NCBI GenBank assembly: GCA_944384745.1
Contig: CALWUO010000013.1
Coordinates: forward strand, 1 to 45,886
DNA from: an uncultured Butyricicoccus sp.
Lineage (GTDB): Bacteria; Bacillota; Clostridia; Oscillospirales; Butyricicoccaceae
Length of the DNA: 45,886 nucleotides
Direction of reading: 5' to 3'
The translations under genes were made by a program, and so were the position numbers. Below, one piece after another: positions 8,156 through 17,022 of this stretch. How positions within the stretch are numbered: the stretch's first letter is position 1; each line of letters opens with the position of its first letter. Below the pieces are notes generated by a model. The model made no database searches. It saw nothing but the letters and a program-made list of their open reading frames with translations, and was not told where the DNA came from.

Positions 8156-8533
8156 ATGCAGTTATTTACTAATAATTCTATGCTTATGATGGAGCGTTCA
8201 ATGGATTTTTTATGGACAAAACAAACTGCTATTCTTGATAATATAGCTAATGTTGAAACTCCAGATTATAAGGCGAAATATGTTACTTTTGAGGAAACTT
8301 TGCAGGACAAACTGAAAAGTGCAAGTGGAAATGTTAAACAAGTACGCAATGCACTTGAAAACGCAACTGTTACAGTTAAAGTTGCAGAAAATGAAGAAGC
8401 TAAAGCCGATGGAAATGGCGTTGATATGAATGAACAGACCGTAGAACTTGCAAGAAATGCTTTTCAACAACAGCATGTATACAATGCAATATCTACCGAA
8501 CTATCACTTTTAAGAACAGTATCAGCAGGATAA
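8156..8533 (+). CDS. flgB: flagellar basal-body rod protein FlgB
   Basis: First gene of the flagellar operon, 125 residues, normal length. FlgB is part of the proximal rod crossing the periplasm-like space between the MS ring and the hook. The N-terminal rod signature (TKQTAILDNIANVETPDYKAK) and the C-terminal heptad helix (NAFQQQHVYNAISTELSLLRTV) are typical of rod proteins, which assemble through their N- and C-terminal coiled coils. Substrate of the flagellar type III export gate encoded later in the operon. flgC starts 17 bases downstream. Confidence 0.96.
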   Translation: MQLFTNNSMLMMERSMDFLWTKQTAILDNIANVETPDYKAKYVTFEETLQDKLKSASGNVKQVRNALENATVTVKVAENEEAKADGNGVDMNEQTVELARNAFQQQHVYNAISTELSLLRTVSAG

Positions 8534-8550
8534 TTTAGAGGTAAGTAAAA

Positions 8551-9018
8551 ATGGCATTTTTAAGTTCAATGAATATAACAGCATCTGGTCTTACAGCTCA
8601 ACAACTTAGACTAGATGTCGTTTCTGAAAATATATCAAATATAAATACTACTCGCACCCAAAACGGTGACGAACCTTACCGCCGTAAAATGATTGTACTA
8701 GAGGCAGAAGATGGCAGAGATACTTTTAGAGATATCTTAGCTCGTACTGCAGGAAATATGCAGCTGCCAACAGGGGCTGTATCAAATAACGGCGGTGTTC
8801 GTGTTTCTGAGATTGTTGAGGACGAAAGTGCTTTTAAATTACAGTACGACCCTACACACCCCGACGCAAATGAAGAGGGTTATGTGGAAATGCCAAATAT
8901 TGACCTTGTAAAAGAAATAACCGACGCTATGGCAGCAACTCAGGCATATTCTGCTAATGTAACCGCTTTTAACACTTTAAAAACTGTGGCTACAAGAGCC
9001 TTAGAAATTGGAAAGTAA
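8551..9018 (+). CDS. flgC: flagellar basal-body rod protein FlgC
   Basis: A 155-residue proximal rod protein. The N-terminus carries the rod/hook signature (ITASGLTAQQLRLDVVSENISNINTTRT) and the C-terminus the matching helix (VKEITDAMAATQAYSANVTAFNTLKTVATRALEIGK). The middle, with RRKMIVLE and GVRVSEIVEDESAF, is the family's beta domain. It follows flgB and precedes fliE in the standard Firmicutes order. Confidence 0.96.
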   Translation: MAFLSSMNITASGLTAQQLRLDVVSENISNINTTRTQNGDEPYRRKMIVLEAEDGRDTFRDILARTAGNMQLPTGAVSNNGGVRVSEIVEDESAFKLQYDPTHPDANEEGYVEMPNIDLVKEITDAMAATQAYSANVTAFNTLKTVATRALEIGK

Positions 9019-9031
9019 AAGGAGATAAATT

Positions 9032-9337
9032 ATGTTAATAGAGCAAATTAAACCTTTATGGCAAAGTGAAGCTTTTGGTATTGATACAACTAATAATACA
9101 GCTCAAAAAGATGGTATTCCTGTATTTTCTGATATTTTAAATAATGCAATTGATAATGTTAAACAAACAGAAGCAGATAGAGTTGAAGCTGATTATTTGC
9201 TTTCTACTGGTCAGCTTGATAATCCAGCAGTTTTGAGCATAGCAAATTCAAAGGCTGAAATTGCAGTTCAGCTCATGGTTCAAATGAGAAATAAGGCATT
9301 GGAGTCTTACAATACAGTTATGAGTATGAGTGTATAA
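9032..9337 (+). CDS. fliE: flagellar hook-basal body protein FliE
   Basis: A 101-residue protein behind AAAGGAG. FliE links the MS ring to the proximal rod and is the first substrate exported. Typical features are FSDILNNAIDNVKQTEADRVEADYLLSTGQ in the middle and the C-terminal IAVQLMVQMRNKALESYNTVMSM helix. Its place between flgC and fliF is the usual one. Confidence 0.94.
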   Translation: MLIEQIKPLWQSEAFGIDTTNNTAQKDGIPVFSDILNNAIDNVKQTEADRVEADYLLSTGQLDNPAVLSIANSKAEIAVQLMVQMRNKALESYNTVMSMSV

Positions 9338-9380
9338 TATAAAAATCTCTATATAAAGAGGAACATTTGGAGATGGGACA

Positions 9381-11084
9381 GTGGCAAACATAAAAGAGAA
9401 GCTTCAGGGCGGTGTTAAAAAAGTAAAAGAATTTTATAGCGGTGATAAAAAGAAAAAACGTATTGGTATTACAGCAATTGGTTTAACTTTATTAATCGCT
9501 ATTTCTGCTTTTTCCGCTTTTAAGCTTAACCAAAAGGAATATGTATCGTTATTTACGGATTTAACAACTGAGGATATGTCTTCAGTTGTTTCAAAACTTG
9601 AAGAACAAGGCGTTACAGATTATAAAGTAAAAGATGACTCTATATTAGTAAATAGTAAAGATGAATTTAATATTCGTGCAGATTTGATGATGGAAGGTTA
9701 TCCAAAATCAGGCTTTGCTTATGAAACTTATAATTCTCAACTTAGCATGATGACAAGTGAATCTGCTCGTCAAACTGCAATTGTTCAAGATTTACAAGAC
9801 AGAATAGGTGCAACAATTAGATGTCTGGAAGATGTAAAAGATGCGGTTGTAAATATTCAAACAGGTTCAGATAATCGCTATGTGCTTGATAGTGAAAACT
9901 CTATTCCTGCAAGTGCATCTGTGTTTGTTACAATGAAAGACAATGAAGAAATTCCAGATAAATATGTTGAAGCAATAGGAAATCTTATTTCTAAATCTGT
10001 TTCAGGTCTGGAATTTGAAAATATAAGCGTTACTGACTCACTTGGTAATACCTTTGTTCCAAGCGAATTAAACTCAGAAGATAGCACCTCAAGTGCATCT
10101 GATTTAAAATTAAGACTAGAACAGCAGGTAAACAATAGAGTCAGAAATGAAGTTCTTCAGGCTTTAACCCCTGTTTATGGCTCAGATAACATTAAAGTTA
10201 GTGTAAATAGTACGGTAGATGTTAGCCATAGAGTTGAAGAAAGTGTTATATACACAACTCCAGAGGGTGCTCCAGCTGGTGAAGGTATTATAGGTCATTA
10301 TGAGTATGACCAGTCATTAACTCGCCCAGCTGGTGATGGAACAACAACTGGTGGTGTTGCAGGTGCTGAAGCAAATACAGATGTAAATACATATTTAAAT
10401 ACTCAAGGTGCAGTACAAGGCAATGAAGAAGTAATTACAAATTCTGGTGTAGAAGACCATAAGGTTAATACACAGACTCAACAAAGTGAGCAAAACTTTG
10501 GTGTTGTAACAGATGTTATGATTGCTGTTACAATAAATGAAGCAGCAGCAGGTAATGTTAGTGCAGAACAATTAGTAAGCCATATTGCAAGAGCTGCTGG
10601 TATAGACGCAACTCAACAGGCTGAAAAAATTAATGTTCTTATTGCTCCTTTCTACAATCCAACCCCTGAAAATAATACACAGAATAATAACAATAATAAT
10701 CCTCTGGCAGGCTTGCAGTTACCACCTTGGGGTATTTACGTTATTGGTGGGATTGTTGGTCTTCTGCTTGTGCTTATTATCCTACTTATTATTATCAGAA
10801 AACGTCGTAAAAAAGCAAAACGCATTGCAGAACAAGAGGCACTGGAAAAATCTGCGGCTGAAAAGAAAGCACTTGAAGATGAATTATTCAAAAAAGCCGC
10901 TATTTCAGAGGCTGAACGTCTTGCTGAAGAAGAAGCGGCAAAAAGAGGTATCCTTGATATACAAAATGAAAGAAGTCTTGAACTTAAACAAGATATTCGT
11001 AAATTTACCGAGGAAAACCCTGAAATTGCAGCTAGAATGATTTGCATGTGGTTAAGAGGAGAAGGTGGTGAGTCAGATGGTTAA
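9381..11084 (+). CDS. fliF: flagellar MS-ring protein FliF
   Basis: A 567-residue protein with a GTG start behind GGAG. FliF forms the MS ring in the cell membrane, the base on which rod and C-ring assemble. Seen here: a basic N-terminus and first membrane helix (about 28-48), the ring-building YscJ-like domains (KEYVSLFTDLTTEDMSSVV..., SARQTAIVQDLQDRIGATIRCLEDVKDA), a long extracytoplasmic loop, a second membrane helix with a very basic stop (RKRRKKAKR), and a cytoplasmic tail ending in DIRKFTEENPEIAARMICMWLRG, the FliG-binding helix. The last 8 bases overlap fliG, which suggests translational coupling. Confidence 0.96.
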   Translation: MANIKEKLQGGVKKVKEFYSGDKKKKRIGITAIGLTLLIAISAFSAFKLNQKEYVSLFTDLTTEDMSSVVSKLEEQGVTDYKVKDDSILVNSKDEFNIRADLMMEGYPKSGFAYETYNSQLSMMTSESARQTAIVQDLQDRIGATIRCLEDVKDAVVNIQTGSDNRYVLDSENSIPASASVFVTMKDNEEIPDKYVEAIGNLISKSVSGLEFENISVTDSLGNTFVPSELNSEDSTSSASDLKLRLEQQVNNRVRNEVLQALTPVYGSDNIKVSVNSTVDVSHRVEESVIYTTPEGAPAGEGIIGHYEYDQSLTRPAGDGTTTGGVAGAEANTDVNTYLNTQGAVQGNEEVITNSGVEDHKVNTQTQQSEQNFGVVTDVMIAVTINEAAAGNVSAEQLVSHIARAAGIDATQQAEKINVLIAPFYNPTPENNTQNNNNNNPLAGLQLPPWGIYVIGGIVGLLLVLIILLIIIRKRRKKAKRIAEQEALEKSAAEKKALEDELFKKAAISEAERLAEEEAAKRGILDIQNERSLELKQDIRKFTEENPEIAARMICMWLRGEGGESDG

Positions 11085-12099
11085 AGCACAGACCAATCAA
11101 GAAGCAGCCAATATGGCGAGAAAAGCAGCAACTGTTATAGTTGCTCTTGGAAGTGATAAGGCATCTAAGGTTTATAAGTATATGAAAGAAGATGAGATTG
11201 AACAACTTACAATAGAAGTTGCAAAACTCGGTCATATGTCGCCTGAATATACCGAACAGGTTCTTGATGAATTTTATCATATGTGCTTAACTAATAAAGC
11301 CATCACTGAGGGTGGTATGGAATATGCTCGCTCTGTACTTGAAAAGGCATTTGGCGAGCAAGAAGCACAGCACTTACTCAGCAAGGTTACAAGAGTTCTT
11401 ACAAACCGTTCCTTTGCTTTCCTAAACAAAACAGACCCAAAAACTATGTTCTCTACTTTACAGCATGAACGTGCTCAGACAATCGCTCTGGTACTCTCTT
11501 ATGTTGAACCAGAAAAAGCAGCAGCGGTACTTGAAGAGCTTGACCCAGAAAAGAAACTTCGTGTTGTAGAAAGTATTGCAAGAATGGAAAGTGCATCTCC
11601 TCAAGCAGTAAAAATGATAGAGGAAGAATTGCAAAAGAAATTCAGCAGTATTGTTGTTACAGAAAATGTTCAGGTTGGCGGTGTAGACCATATCGCTGCT
11701 ATTATGAACAATCTCGAGCGTTCAAGCGAAAAGGCTGTGTTCGATGGTCTGGAACTTCGCAACAAAGACCTTGCAGAAGAAATCAGAAAGCGTATGTTTG
11801 TATTCGAAGATATTGTCAATATGGACGATCGTTCTGTTCAGCGTGTGCTTAGAGATTGTGATTCAAGAGATATTGTGCTTGCACTTAAAGGCTCTAATAA
11901 AGATGTTGCTAATAAGCTATTGTCAAATATGTCAAGCCGTATGCGACAGAATATCGAGGAAGACCTCGAAATTACTACAAATGTACGTATAAGAGATGCT
12001 GAAGAAGCTCAACAACGTATTGTAGGTATCATTAGAGACCTTGAGGAAAAGAACGAAATTATTATCTTAAAGGGTGGAAAGGACGAGATCATTGTCTAG
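11077..12099 (+). CDS. fliG: flagellar motor switch protein FliG
   Basis: About 340 residues from ATG 11077, which has AGGTGG eight bases upstream; GTG codons at 11065 and 11068 are in frame but less likely. FliG is the C-ring protein that binds FliF and transmits torque from the MotA/MotB stator. The family signatures are clear: ARKAATVIVALGSDKASKVYKYM at the N-terminus, EHP-like HERAQTIALVLSYVEPEKAAAVLEEL in the middle domain and MFVFEDIVNMDDRSVQRVLRD in the C-terminal torque domain. Overlaps fliF by 8 bases and fliH by 8 bases. Confidence 0.95.
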   Translation: MVKAQTNQEAANMARKAATVIVALGSDKASKVYKYMKEDEIEQLTIEVAKLGHMSPEYTEQVLDEFYHMCLTNKAITEGGMEYARSVLEKAFGEQEAQHLLSKVTRVLTNRSFAFLNKTDPKTMFSTLQHERAQTIALVLSYVEPEKAAAVLEELDPEKKLRVVESIARMESASPQAVKMIEEELQKKFSSIVVTENVQVGGVDHIAAIMNNLERSSEKAVFDGLELRNKDLAEEIRKRMFVFEDIVNMDDRSVQRVLRDCDSRDIVLALKGSNKDVANKLLSNMSSRMRQNIEEDLEITTNVRIRDAEEAQQRIVGIIRDLEEKNEIIILKGGKDEIIV

Positions 12100-12946
12100 T
12101 ATCCTTAAATATTTCATGAAGCCAAAGGCAGAGGATTACGAACTGCCTGATACTGAGGAGATGACAAGTCAGCTAGAGGAAATGATACGATTTAAGGAGA
12201 GTATCCCTCTAGCACCAGAAAATAAAGAAAATCCTTCTGAATTTTCTGAATTCGTGGAACAAGTAGAAGAAAATGATGAACAGGAAACACAAAAACCAGA
12301 GGAAATAGCGGCTGGTGCTATAACTTTCGCAAATACTCAAGCTGAGGCTATAATAAAAGACGCAAAAGAACAAGCTGAACAAATTTTAGCTAAAGCTAAA
12401 ATGGCAGCAGAGGCAGAAGTAAGCCGTATACAGCAACAGGCGACGGAAGAGGGCTTTCAGAAAGGTTATTCTGATGGTTATGAAAAAGCAAAACTTGAAG
12501 CGGCTGATGCTATGCGTGAAAATGCAAAGCGTACATCAGATGATATAGCTAGATTTATGCATCTTGCAACACAGGCAAGGGAACATGCAATAGACCATGC
12601 AAGAGACGAACTTTTAGATGTTGCGGTTACAATCGCAGAAAAAGTAATTCATGTAAGTCTTAAAAGCAGTAGAGAAGTTATACGTAGAATGATTTTATCA
12701 GCTACTGAAAAACTTAAACGTCGTGAGTGGGTACAGATTTATGTTGCTGATTGCGATGTTAAAGGAATAACCCAAACCGACCCTATGTTAGCATCAGCAT
12801 TAAGCACTATATCAGACCATGTTAAAATAGTTCCAATGCATGATGCTGAAACAGGTACTTGTATTGTAGAAATGCCAGATGAAATAATTGATGCAAGTGC
12901 ATCAACTCAACTGGAAAATATTCGTACAATAATTCGTGATAGTTAA
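12092..12946 (+). CDS. fliH: flagellar assembly protein FliH
   Basis: About 284 residues from TTG 12092 (AAAGG nine bases upstream). A GTG at 12074 is in frame but its ribosome binding site would be too close. FliH binds and restrains the export ATPase FliI and docks it at the C-ring. The protein has an acidic variable N-terminus, a long Ala/Glu/Gln-rich coiled coil (ADIIKDAKEQAEQILAKAK-like region), GFQKGYSDGYEKAK, and the conserved C-terminal domain (LLDVAVTIAEKVIHVSL). Sequence is poorly conserved in this family, so placement between fliG and fliI adds weight. Confidence 0.9.
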   Translation: MSSILKYFMKPKAEDYELPDTEEMTSQLEEMIRFKESIPLAPENKENPSEFSEFVEQVEENDEQETQKPEEIAAGAITFANTQAEAIIKDAKEQAEQILAKAKMAAEAEVSRIQQQATEEGFQKGYSDGYEKAKLEAADAMRENAKRTSDDIARFMHLATQAREHAIDHARDELLDVAVTIAEKVIHVSLKSSREVIRRMILSATEKLKRREWVQIYVADCDVKGITQTDPMLASALSTISDHVKIVPMHDAETGTCIVEMPDEIIDASASTQLENIRTIIRDS

Positions 12947-12961
12947 AGGAAGCAGATACCC

Positions 12962-14263
12962 ATGTTTGAACAGGTTATTAGGCAAGTCAAAGATAGTGAT
13001 TTATTTAGCCGAACAGGTAAAATTGAAAATATTGTTGGCATGTCTATAGAAGCCTCGGGCGGACGTGGTGCAATAGGCGATATTTGTCGCATTTATTCAG
13101 CAGAATCCAACAGTCAAATACTGGCAGAAGTTGTAGGTTTTAAAAGTGATAAAATGCTTTTAATGCCTTATGAGAATATGAATGGTCTTGCTCCAGGCAA
13201 TTTCGTTAGAAACACTGGTAGAAGATTGAGATTGCAAGTAGGCGATTTTTTAAGAGGTCGTATAATAAATGCTATGGGTAAACCTATTGATGGTCTTGAA
13301 CCATTTCCAGAGGGTGAAAGCTACTATGTAGACAGCCCTTATATAAACCCACTTACTCGCCCTCCAATTCGTGAACGTGTTGATTTTGGTGTTCGTGCCA
13401 TAGATTCAACTCTTACTATTGGTAAAGGTCAGCGTGTTGGTATATTTGCAGGTTCTGGCGTTGGTAAGTCAACTCTTATGGGTATGATTGCCCGAAATGT
13501 TAAAACAGATATAAATGTTATAGCACTTGTTGGCGAACGTGGTCGAGAAGTTCTTGAATTTGTACAAAAAGATTTAGGCGAAGAAGGTATGAAACGCTCT
13601 ATTCTTGTTGTAGCTACTTCTGACCAGCCTGCAATGCTTAGAATGAAATGTCCATCTGTTGCCACCGCAATAGCCGAATATTTTAGAGACCAAGGTTTAG
13701 ATGTGCTTTTAATGATGGATTCTCTTACACGTTTTGCTATGGCTCAGCGTGAAATCGGTCTTGCAGTAGGTGAACCGCCTGTTGCTCGTGGTTATACACC
13801 ATCTATCTATGCAGAACTTCCAAAACTGCTTGAAAGAAGTGGTAACTTTGAAAATGGTTCAATAACAGCCGTTTACACTGTTTTAGTAGAAGGCGACGAT
13901 ACAAACGAACCAATAGCAGATACTGTGCGTGGTATTCTTGATGGTCATATAGTGCTTTCGAGAAAACTTGCTAATGCAAACCATTTCCCAGCTATTGATG
14001 TTTCTGCGAGTATTTCCCGTCTTATGACCGAAATAGTTACACCAGAACATAGAAAACTTTCAGGTAAACTCAGAGATATACTCAGTATATATGAGAAAAA
14101 TGAAGACCTTATAGCAATTGGTGCTTATAAAACAGGCACTAACCCTAGATTAGATTATGCAATAAGTAAAATTGATAGCATAAACAACTTTTTAAAACAA
14201 GGTATAAATGAAACTTTTTCGTATGATGAGAGTTTAAAGCAGTTGGAACGTATTTTAAAATAA
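12962..14263 (+). CDS. fliI: flagellar export ATPase FliI
   Basis: A 433-residue protein of normal length. FliI hydrolyses ATP at the base of the flagellar type III export gate and helps to unfold and deliver substrates. Walker A is GSGVGKST (164-171), Walker B is DVLLMMDS (247-254), and GERGREVLEF (191-200) is the hallmark of the FliI/YscN/F1-beta group. The catalytic glutamate lies in GERGRE. Between fliH and fliJ, its physical partners. Confidence 0.97.
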   Translation: MFEQVIRQVKDSDLFSRTGKIENIVGMSIEASGGRGAIGDICRIYSAESNSQILAEVVGFKSDKMLLMPYENMNGLAPGNFVRNTGRRLRLQVGDFLRGRIINAMGKPIDGLEPFPEGESYYVDSPYINPLTRPPIRERVDFGVRAIDSTLTIGKGQRVGIFAGSGVGKSTLMGMIARNVKTDINVIALVGERGREVLEFVQKDLGEEGMKRSILVVATSDQPAMLRMKCPSVATAIAEYFRDQGLDVLLMMDSLTRFAMAQREIGLAVGEPPVARGYTPSIYAELPKLLERSGNFENGSITAVYTVLVEGDDTNEPIADTVRGILDGHIVLSRKLANANHFPAIDVSASISRLMTEIVTPEHRKLSGKLRDILSIYEKNEDLIAIGAYKTGTNPRLDYAISKIDSINNFLKQGINETFSYDESLKQLERILK

Positions 14264-14292
14264 TTTATTAAAATGAAAGAAGATGATAACTG

Positions 14293-14739
14293 ATGAAGAA
14301 ATTCCGTTTTTCACTTGAAACAGTTTTACATTATCGTGACCAAATGCTTGATGCTGTAAAAGCAGAACATGCTTCAGCACTCTTGAAAGTTCGCACACAA
14401 GAAGATGTAATTGAAAATTTAGTGAAACAATTTAATGATATCAATAATGAATACCGTAATAAGAAAATGAATGGTATGACAATTGCAGATGCAATGGGTT
14501 TTGATATTATGCTTCGTGCTCAAGAACGTAAAATTGAATATGAAAAAAATATACTTGTTAAGCTAAAACACGATGAAGAAGAAAAACGTGAAAAAGTTCG
14601 TCAGGCAAAAACCGATAAGGCAACAATAGAAAAAATTAAGGAAACAAAATACAATCAATACAAAAAATCTATACAAAAAAGTGAAGAACAATTTATTGAT
14701 GAATTTGTTTCAACTAAGAGAGTTATGGCAGCTAACTAA
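14293..14739 (+). CDS. fliJ: flagellar export protein FliJ
   Basis: A 148-residue, almost entirely alpha-helical protein starting MKKFRFSLETVLHYRDQMLD, the typical FliJ opening. FliJ is the coiled-coil stalk that sits in the FliI hexamer, analogous to the gamma subunit of F1, and connects it to FlhA. High Lys/Glu content and lack of Pro support a long coiled coil. An AAAGGAGG site for the next gene follows. Confidence 0.9.
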   Translation: MKKFRFSLETVLHYRDQMLDAVKAEHASALLKVRTQEDVIENLVKQFNDINNEYRNKKMNGMTIADAMGFDIMLRAQERKIEYEKNILVKLKHDEEEKREKVRQAKTDKATIEKIKETKYNQYKKSIQKSEEQFIDEFVSTKRVMAAN

Positions 14740-14763
14740 AAAATGAAAGGAGGTGAGAGCTAA

Positions 14764-15924
14764 ATGACAGCACAGCAGCTAAACATGCTGACTCAGATGG
14801 TTTCACAAAATCGTCCAAGCACACAAAGTACAAAAAATAATGATGGTGATGATACTTCATTTAAAAACATGTTTGACGACAAAAAACAAGAGAACACATC
14901 TGTAAAAGATGAAACTGTAAAGGGTGAAAATGTAAAAGAAGACACTGTAAAGAATGAAGTTCAAGCTTCCGATAAAGAAGAAGATATAGCTTCAAAACAG
15001 GCGTTGCTTGCAAATCTTCTATTTGCACAGAGTACAACCCCTATACAGAACGAAATGAGTCAGCAAAATACAAATGTATCTGCTGAACAAATTATTCAGC
15101 CAGTTGTTGAAAATCAAATGGTTGAAAATATGCAGAATATTCAAAATGTGAGCGATAATCAAAATATTATTAACACTCAGAATATGGATAATTCTCAAAA
15201 TGTTCAAACTCAGCAGATAGATGTTCAAGTAGAAACTCAAGACGTTAATGAACTTAACATTAAGCCTGAAGTGAAAAATGAAACTAATGGAAATGTAACT
15301 GAAGTGTCTCAGCCAAAAACTGAGGTTGTTAATGATAATGCTAAAAGTACTGTAACTGATGATAGTGCTAAAGACATGATGCAAAGTAAAACATCAAAAA
15401 CAGATACTGAACAGCCACAAGTAAAGCAAACTGAAGTTCAGGTTGAAACTCCATTATTTCAAAATGTTGAAAGTACACCAGTTAAAGTTGGTGAAACAAC
15501 ACCTGTTTTAGACACTCAGTCACCTAATGTTGAACAGGATTTGCAAGATATTATTAAATATAATCTTAAAGCTGATGGAGATAAGGTCGAAATTCAGTTA
15601 AATCCAAGCAATTTAGGTAAAATTACTATTGAGCTTGTACAAAAAGATGGCAGCATGTCGGTTTTGGTAACTGCTGAAAATAGTAAAACTTTATCACTTC
15701 TTGCACAGCATGCGGGTGGTATAGAAACTATGATGCAAGAGCGTTTATCGCAACCTGTTCATGTTTTTATAGAACAACAACAGCAACAGCAGTTTAATGA
15801 TAATCAAAATCATAACAATCAACAAAACCAGAATAACCAAAATAATCAAAAAGATAAACCAAGTAAAGATGAACAACAAAACTTTATTGACCAGTTAAGA
15901 CTAGGTTTATATCAATTAGGTTAA
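14764..15924 (+). CDS. fliK: flagellar hook-length control protein FliK
   Basis: A 386-residue protein behind AAAGGAGGTG. FliK is exported as a molecular ruler and switches the export gate from hook to filament substrates. The long N-terminal part (about 1-255) is disordered and rich in Gln, Asn, Thr, Val and Lys, with repeats such as VKDETVKGENVKEDTVKNE. The C-terminal Flg_hook domain (about 260-340) is conserved, with KVEIQLNPSNLGKITIEL and SVLVTAENSKTLSLLAQH. A run of Gln followed by a Gln/Asn-rich segment precedes the end. Low conservation outside the C-terminal domain is normal. Confidence 0.92.
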   Translation: MTAQQLNMLTQMVSQNRPSTQSTKNNDGDDTSFKNMFDDKKQENTSVKDETVKGENVKEDTVKNEVQASDKEEDIASKQALLANLLFAQSTTPIQNEMSQQNTNVSAEQIIQPVVENQMVENMQNIQNVSDNQNIINTQNMDNSQNVQTQQIDVQVETQDVNELNIKPEVKNETNGNVTEVSQPKTEVVNDNAKSTVTDDSAKDMMQSKTSKTDTEQPQVKQTEVQVETPLFQNVESTPVKVGETTPVLDTQSPNVEQDLQDIIKYNLKADGDKVEIQLNPSNLGKITIELVQKDGSMSVLVTAENSKTLSLLAQHAGGIETMMQERLSQPVHVFIEQQQQQQFNDNQNHNNQQNQNNQNNQKDKPSKDEQQNFIDQLRLGLYQLG

Positions 15925-15936
15925 GGAGGTAAAACA

Positions 15937-16536
15937 GTGAGCGATTTATTTACTCCAACAGTCGCAAGAACAGCAAGTGCATATGCAGCAGCAGGAATAA
16001 GTACTTATGGTTCAGACTCTACTACAAGCACAAATAAAACTGATTCGACTAATAATGCAGGTTATTTAAATAATTCATCAAGTGATAATTTATCACTCAC
16101 AATGGAGGAATTTCTCCAGCTTATGATTGTTCAGTTCCAAAATCAGGACATGGATAATCCAGCATCTACCAGCGATATGATGAATCAGCTTATGCAAATG
16201 TCATCTATTCAAGCAATGGCAACTATGACTGATGCTTCAACAATGACTTATGCAGCTTCTCTTGTTGGTAAAACAGTAACCATTGGCGAATTTACAAAAG
16301 ATGGATTAAAAGAATTTGTAGGTGTTGTAACTGGTACTGGTACATATGATGGTGAACAGGTTATTTTTGTAAACGACAAAACATATCCTATAACATCTAT
16401 TATGGCAATTGGTGAAATCCCTAAGAAAGATGAAACAGAGGGTACAGAAGGTGTTGAAGGTAGCACGGATAGTACTACTGGAGGCACAGAAAACACTGAT
16501 AAACCAGAAAGCACCACCGAAAGCGGTGAAGGTTAA
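15937..16536 (+). CDS. flgD: flagellar hook assembly scaffold FlgD
   Basis: A 199-residue protein with a GTG start six bases after AAGGAGGT. FlgD caps the growing hook and is needed for FlgE polymerisation. The conserved N-terminal segment (MEEFLQLMIVQFQNQDMDNP...MMNQLMQMSSIQAM) is clear, followed by ASLVGKTVTI and a short beta domain. The tail is rich in Glu, Thr and Gly. This is the short Firmicutes form without the full C-terminal Ig/TUDOR region. Its stop codon is immediately followed by the next start. Confidence 0.92.
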   Translation: MSDLFTPTVARTASAYAAAGISTYGSDSTTSTNKTDSTNNAGYLNNSSSDNLSLTMEEFLQLMIVQFQNQDMDNPASTSDMMNQLMQMSSIQAMATMTDASTMTYAASLVGKTVTIGEFTKDGLKEFVGVVTGTGTYDGEQVIFVNDKTYPITSIMAIGEIPKKDETEGTEGVEGSTDSTTGGTENTDKPESTTESGEG

Positions 16537-16932
16537 ATGATAGAACGTCTGCAATCAAGTAATTATATTTCTTCGCAACAATTATCATCTAAAGAACAAA
16601 ATACAGCAACCGCATTTAGCGATTTATTAAGACAACGCATGGAAAATATCGGTTCTGTGCCATCAGTTAATAACACTGAAATCGAATTTTCAAAACATGC
16701 AAAGCAGAGAGTAGAAGAACGAGGAATTGAAATAAGTTCAGAACTACTAACTAAGCTTAAAAACTCTGTTCAAAAGGCACAAGAAAAAGGTGCGAAAAAT
16801 ATTCTTGCATTTGATGCAGAACGTGCGTTTATTATAAATGTAGCCCAGAATAGAGTGGTTACTGCAATTTCACAAGATGAAATGCAAGGAAATATATTTA
16901 CAAATATTGATGGTGCTGTTCTTTTAAAGTAA
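16537..16932 (+). CDS. TIGR02530 family flagellar operon protein
   Basis: A 131-residue protein whose ATG follows the flgD stop directly, so translation is probably coupled. It matches the Firmicutes 'flg_new' family, always found between flgD and flgE: EIEFSKHAKQRVEERGIEIS, then an ILAFDAERAFIINVAQNRVVTAISQDEMQ core and an INGAVLL-like end (TNIDGAVLLK). The function is not established; location suggests a role in hook assembly or its control. About 90 bases without a gene separate it from flgE. Confidence 0.88.
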   Translation: MIERLQSSNYISSQQLSSKEQNTATAFSDLLRQRMENIGSVPSVNNTEIEFSKHAKQRVEERGIEISSELLTKLKNSVQKAQEKGAKNILAFDAERAFIINVAQNRVVTAISQDEMQGNIFTNIDGAVLLK

Positions 16933-17022
16933 AAGAAAGCAGGTCTTTTAAAGATGTTTTGATTATATGTCCGTTTGACATATACCGACAGCATCGTTTA
17001 GAATGAAAGGAAGCATAAATAA

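Noticed and set aside
16975..17004. TTGACA and TAGAAT, 18 bases apart, just before flgE
   Set aside because: The predicted transcript would start at about 17011, inside the flgE ribosome binding site, leaving no usable leader. Probably chance in AT-rich DNA.
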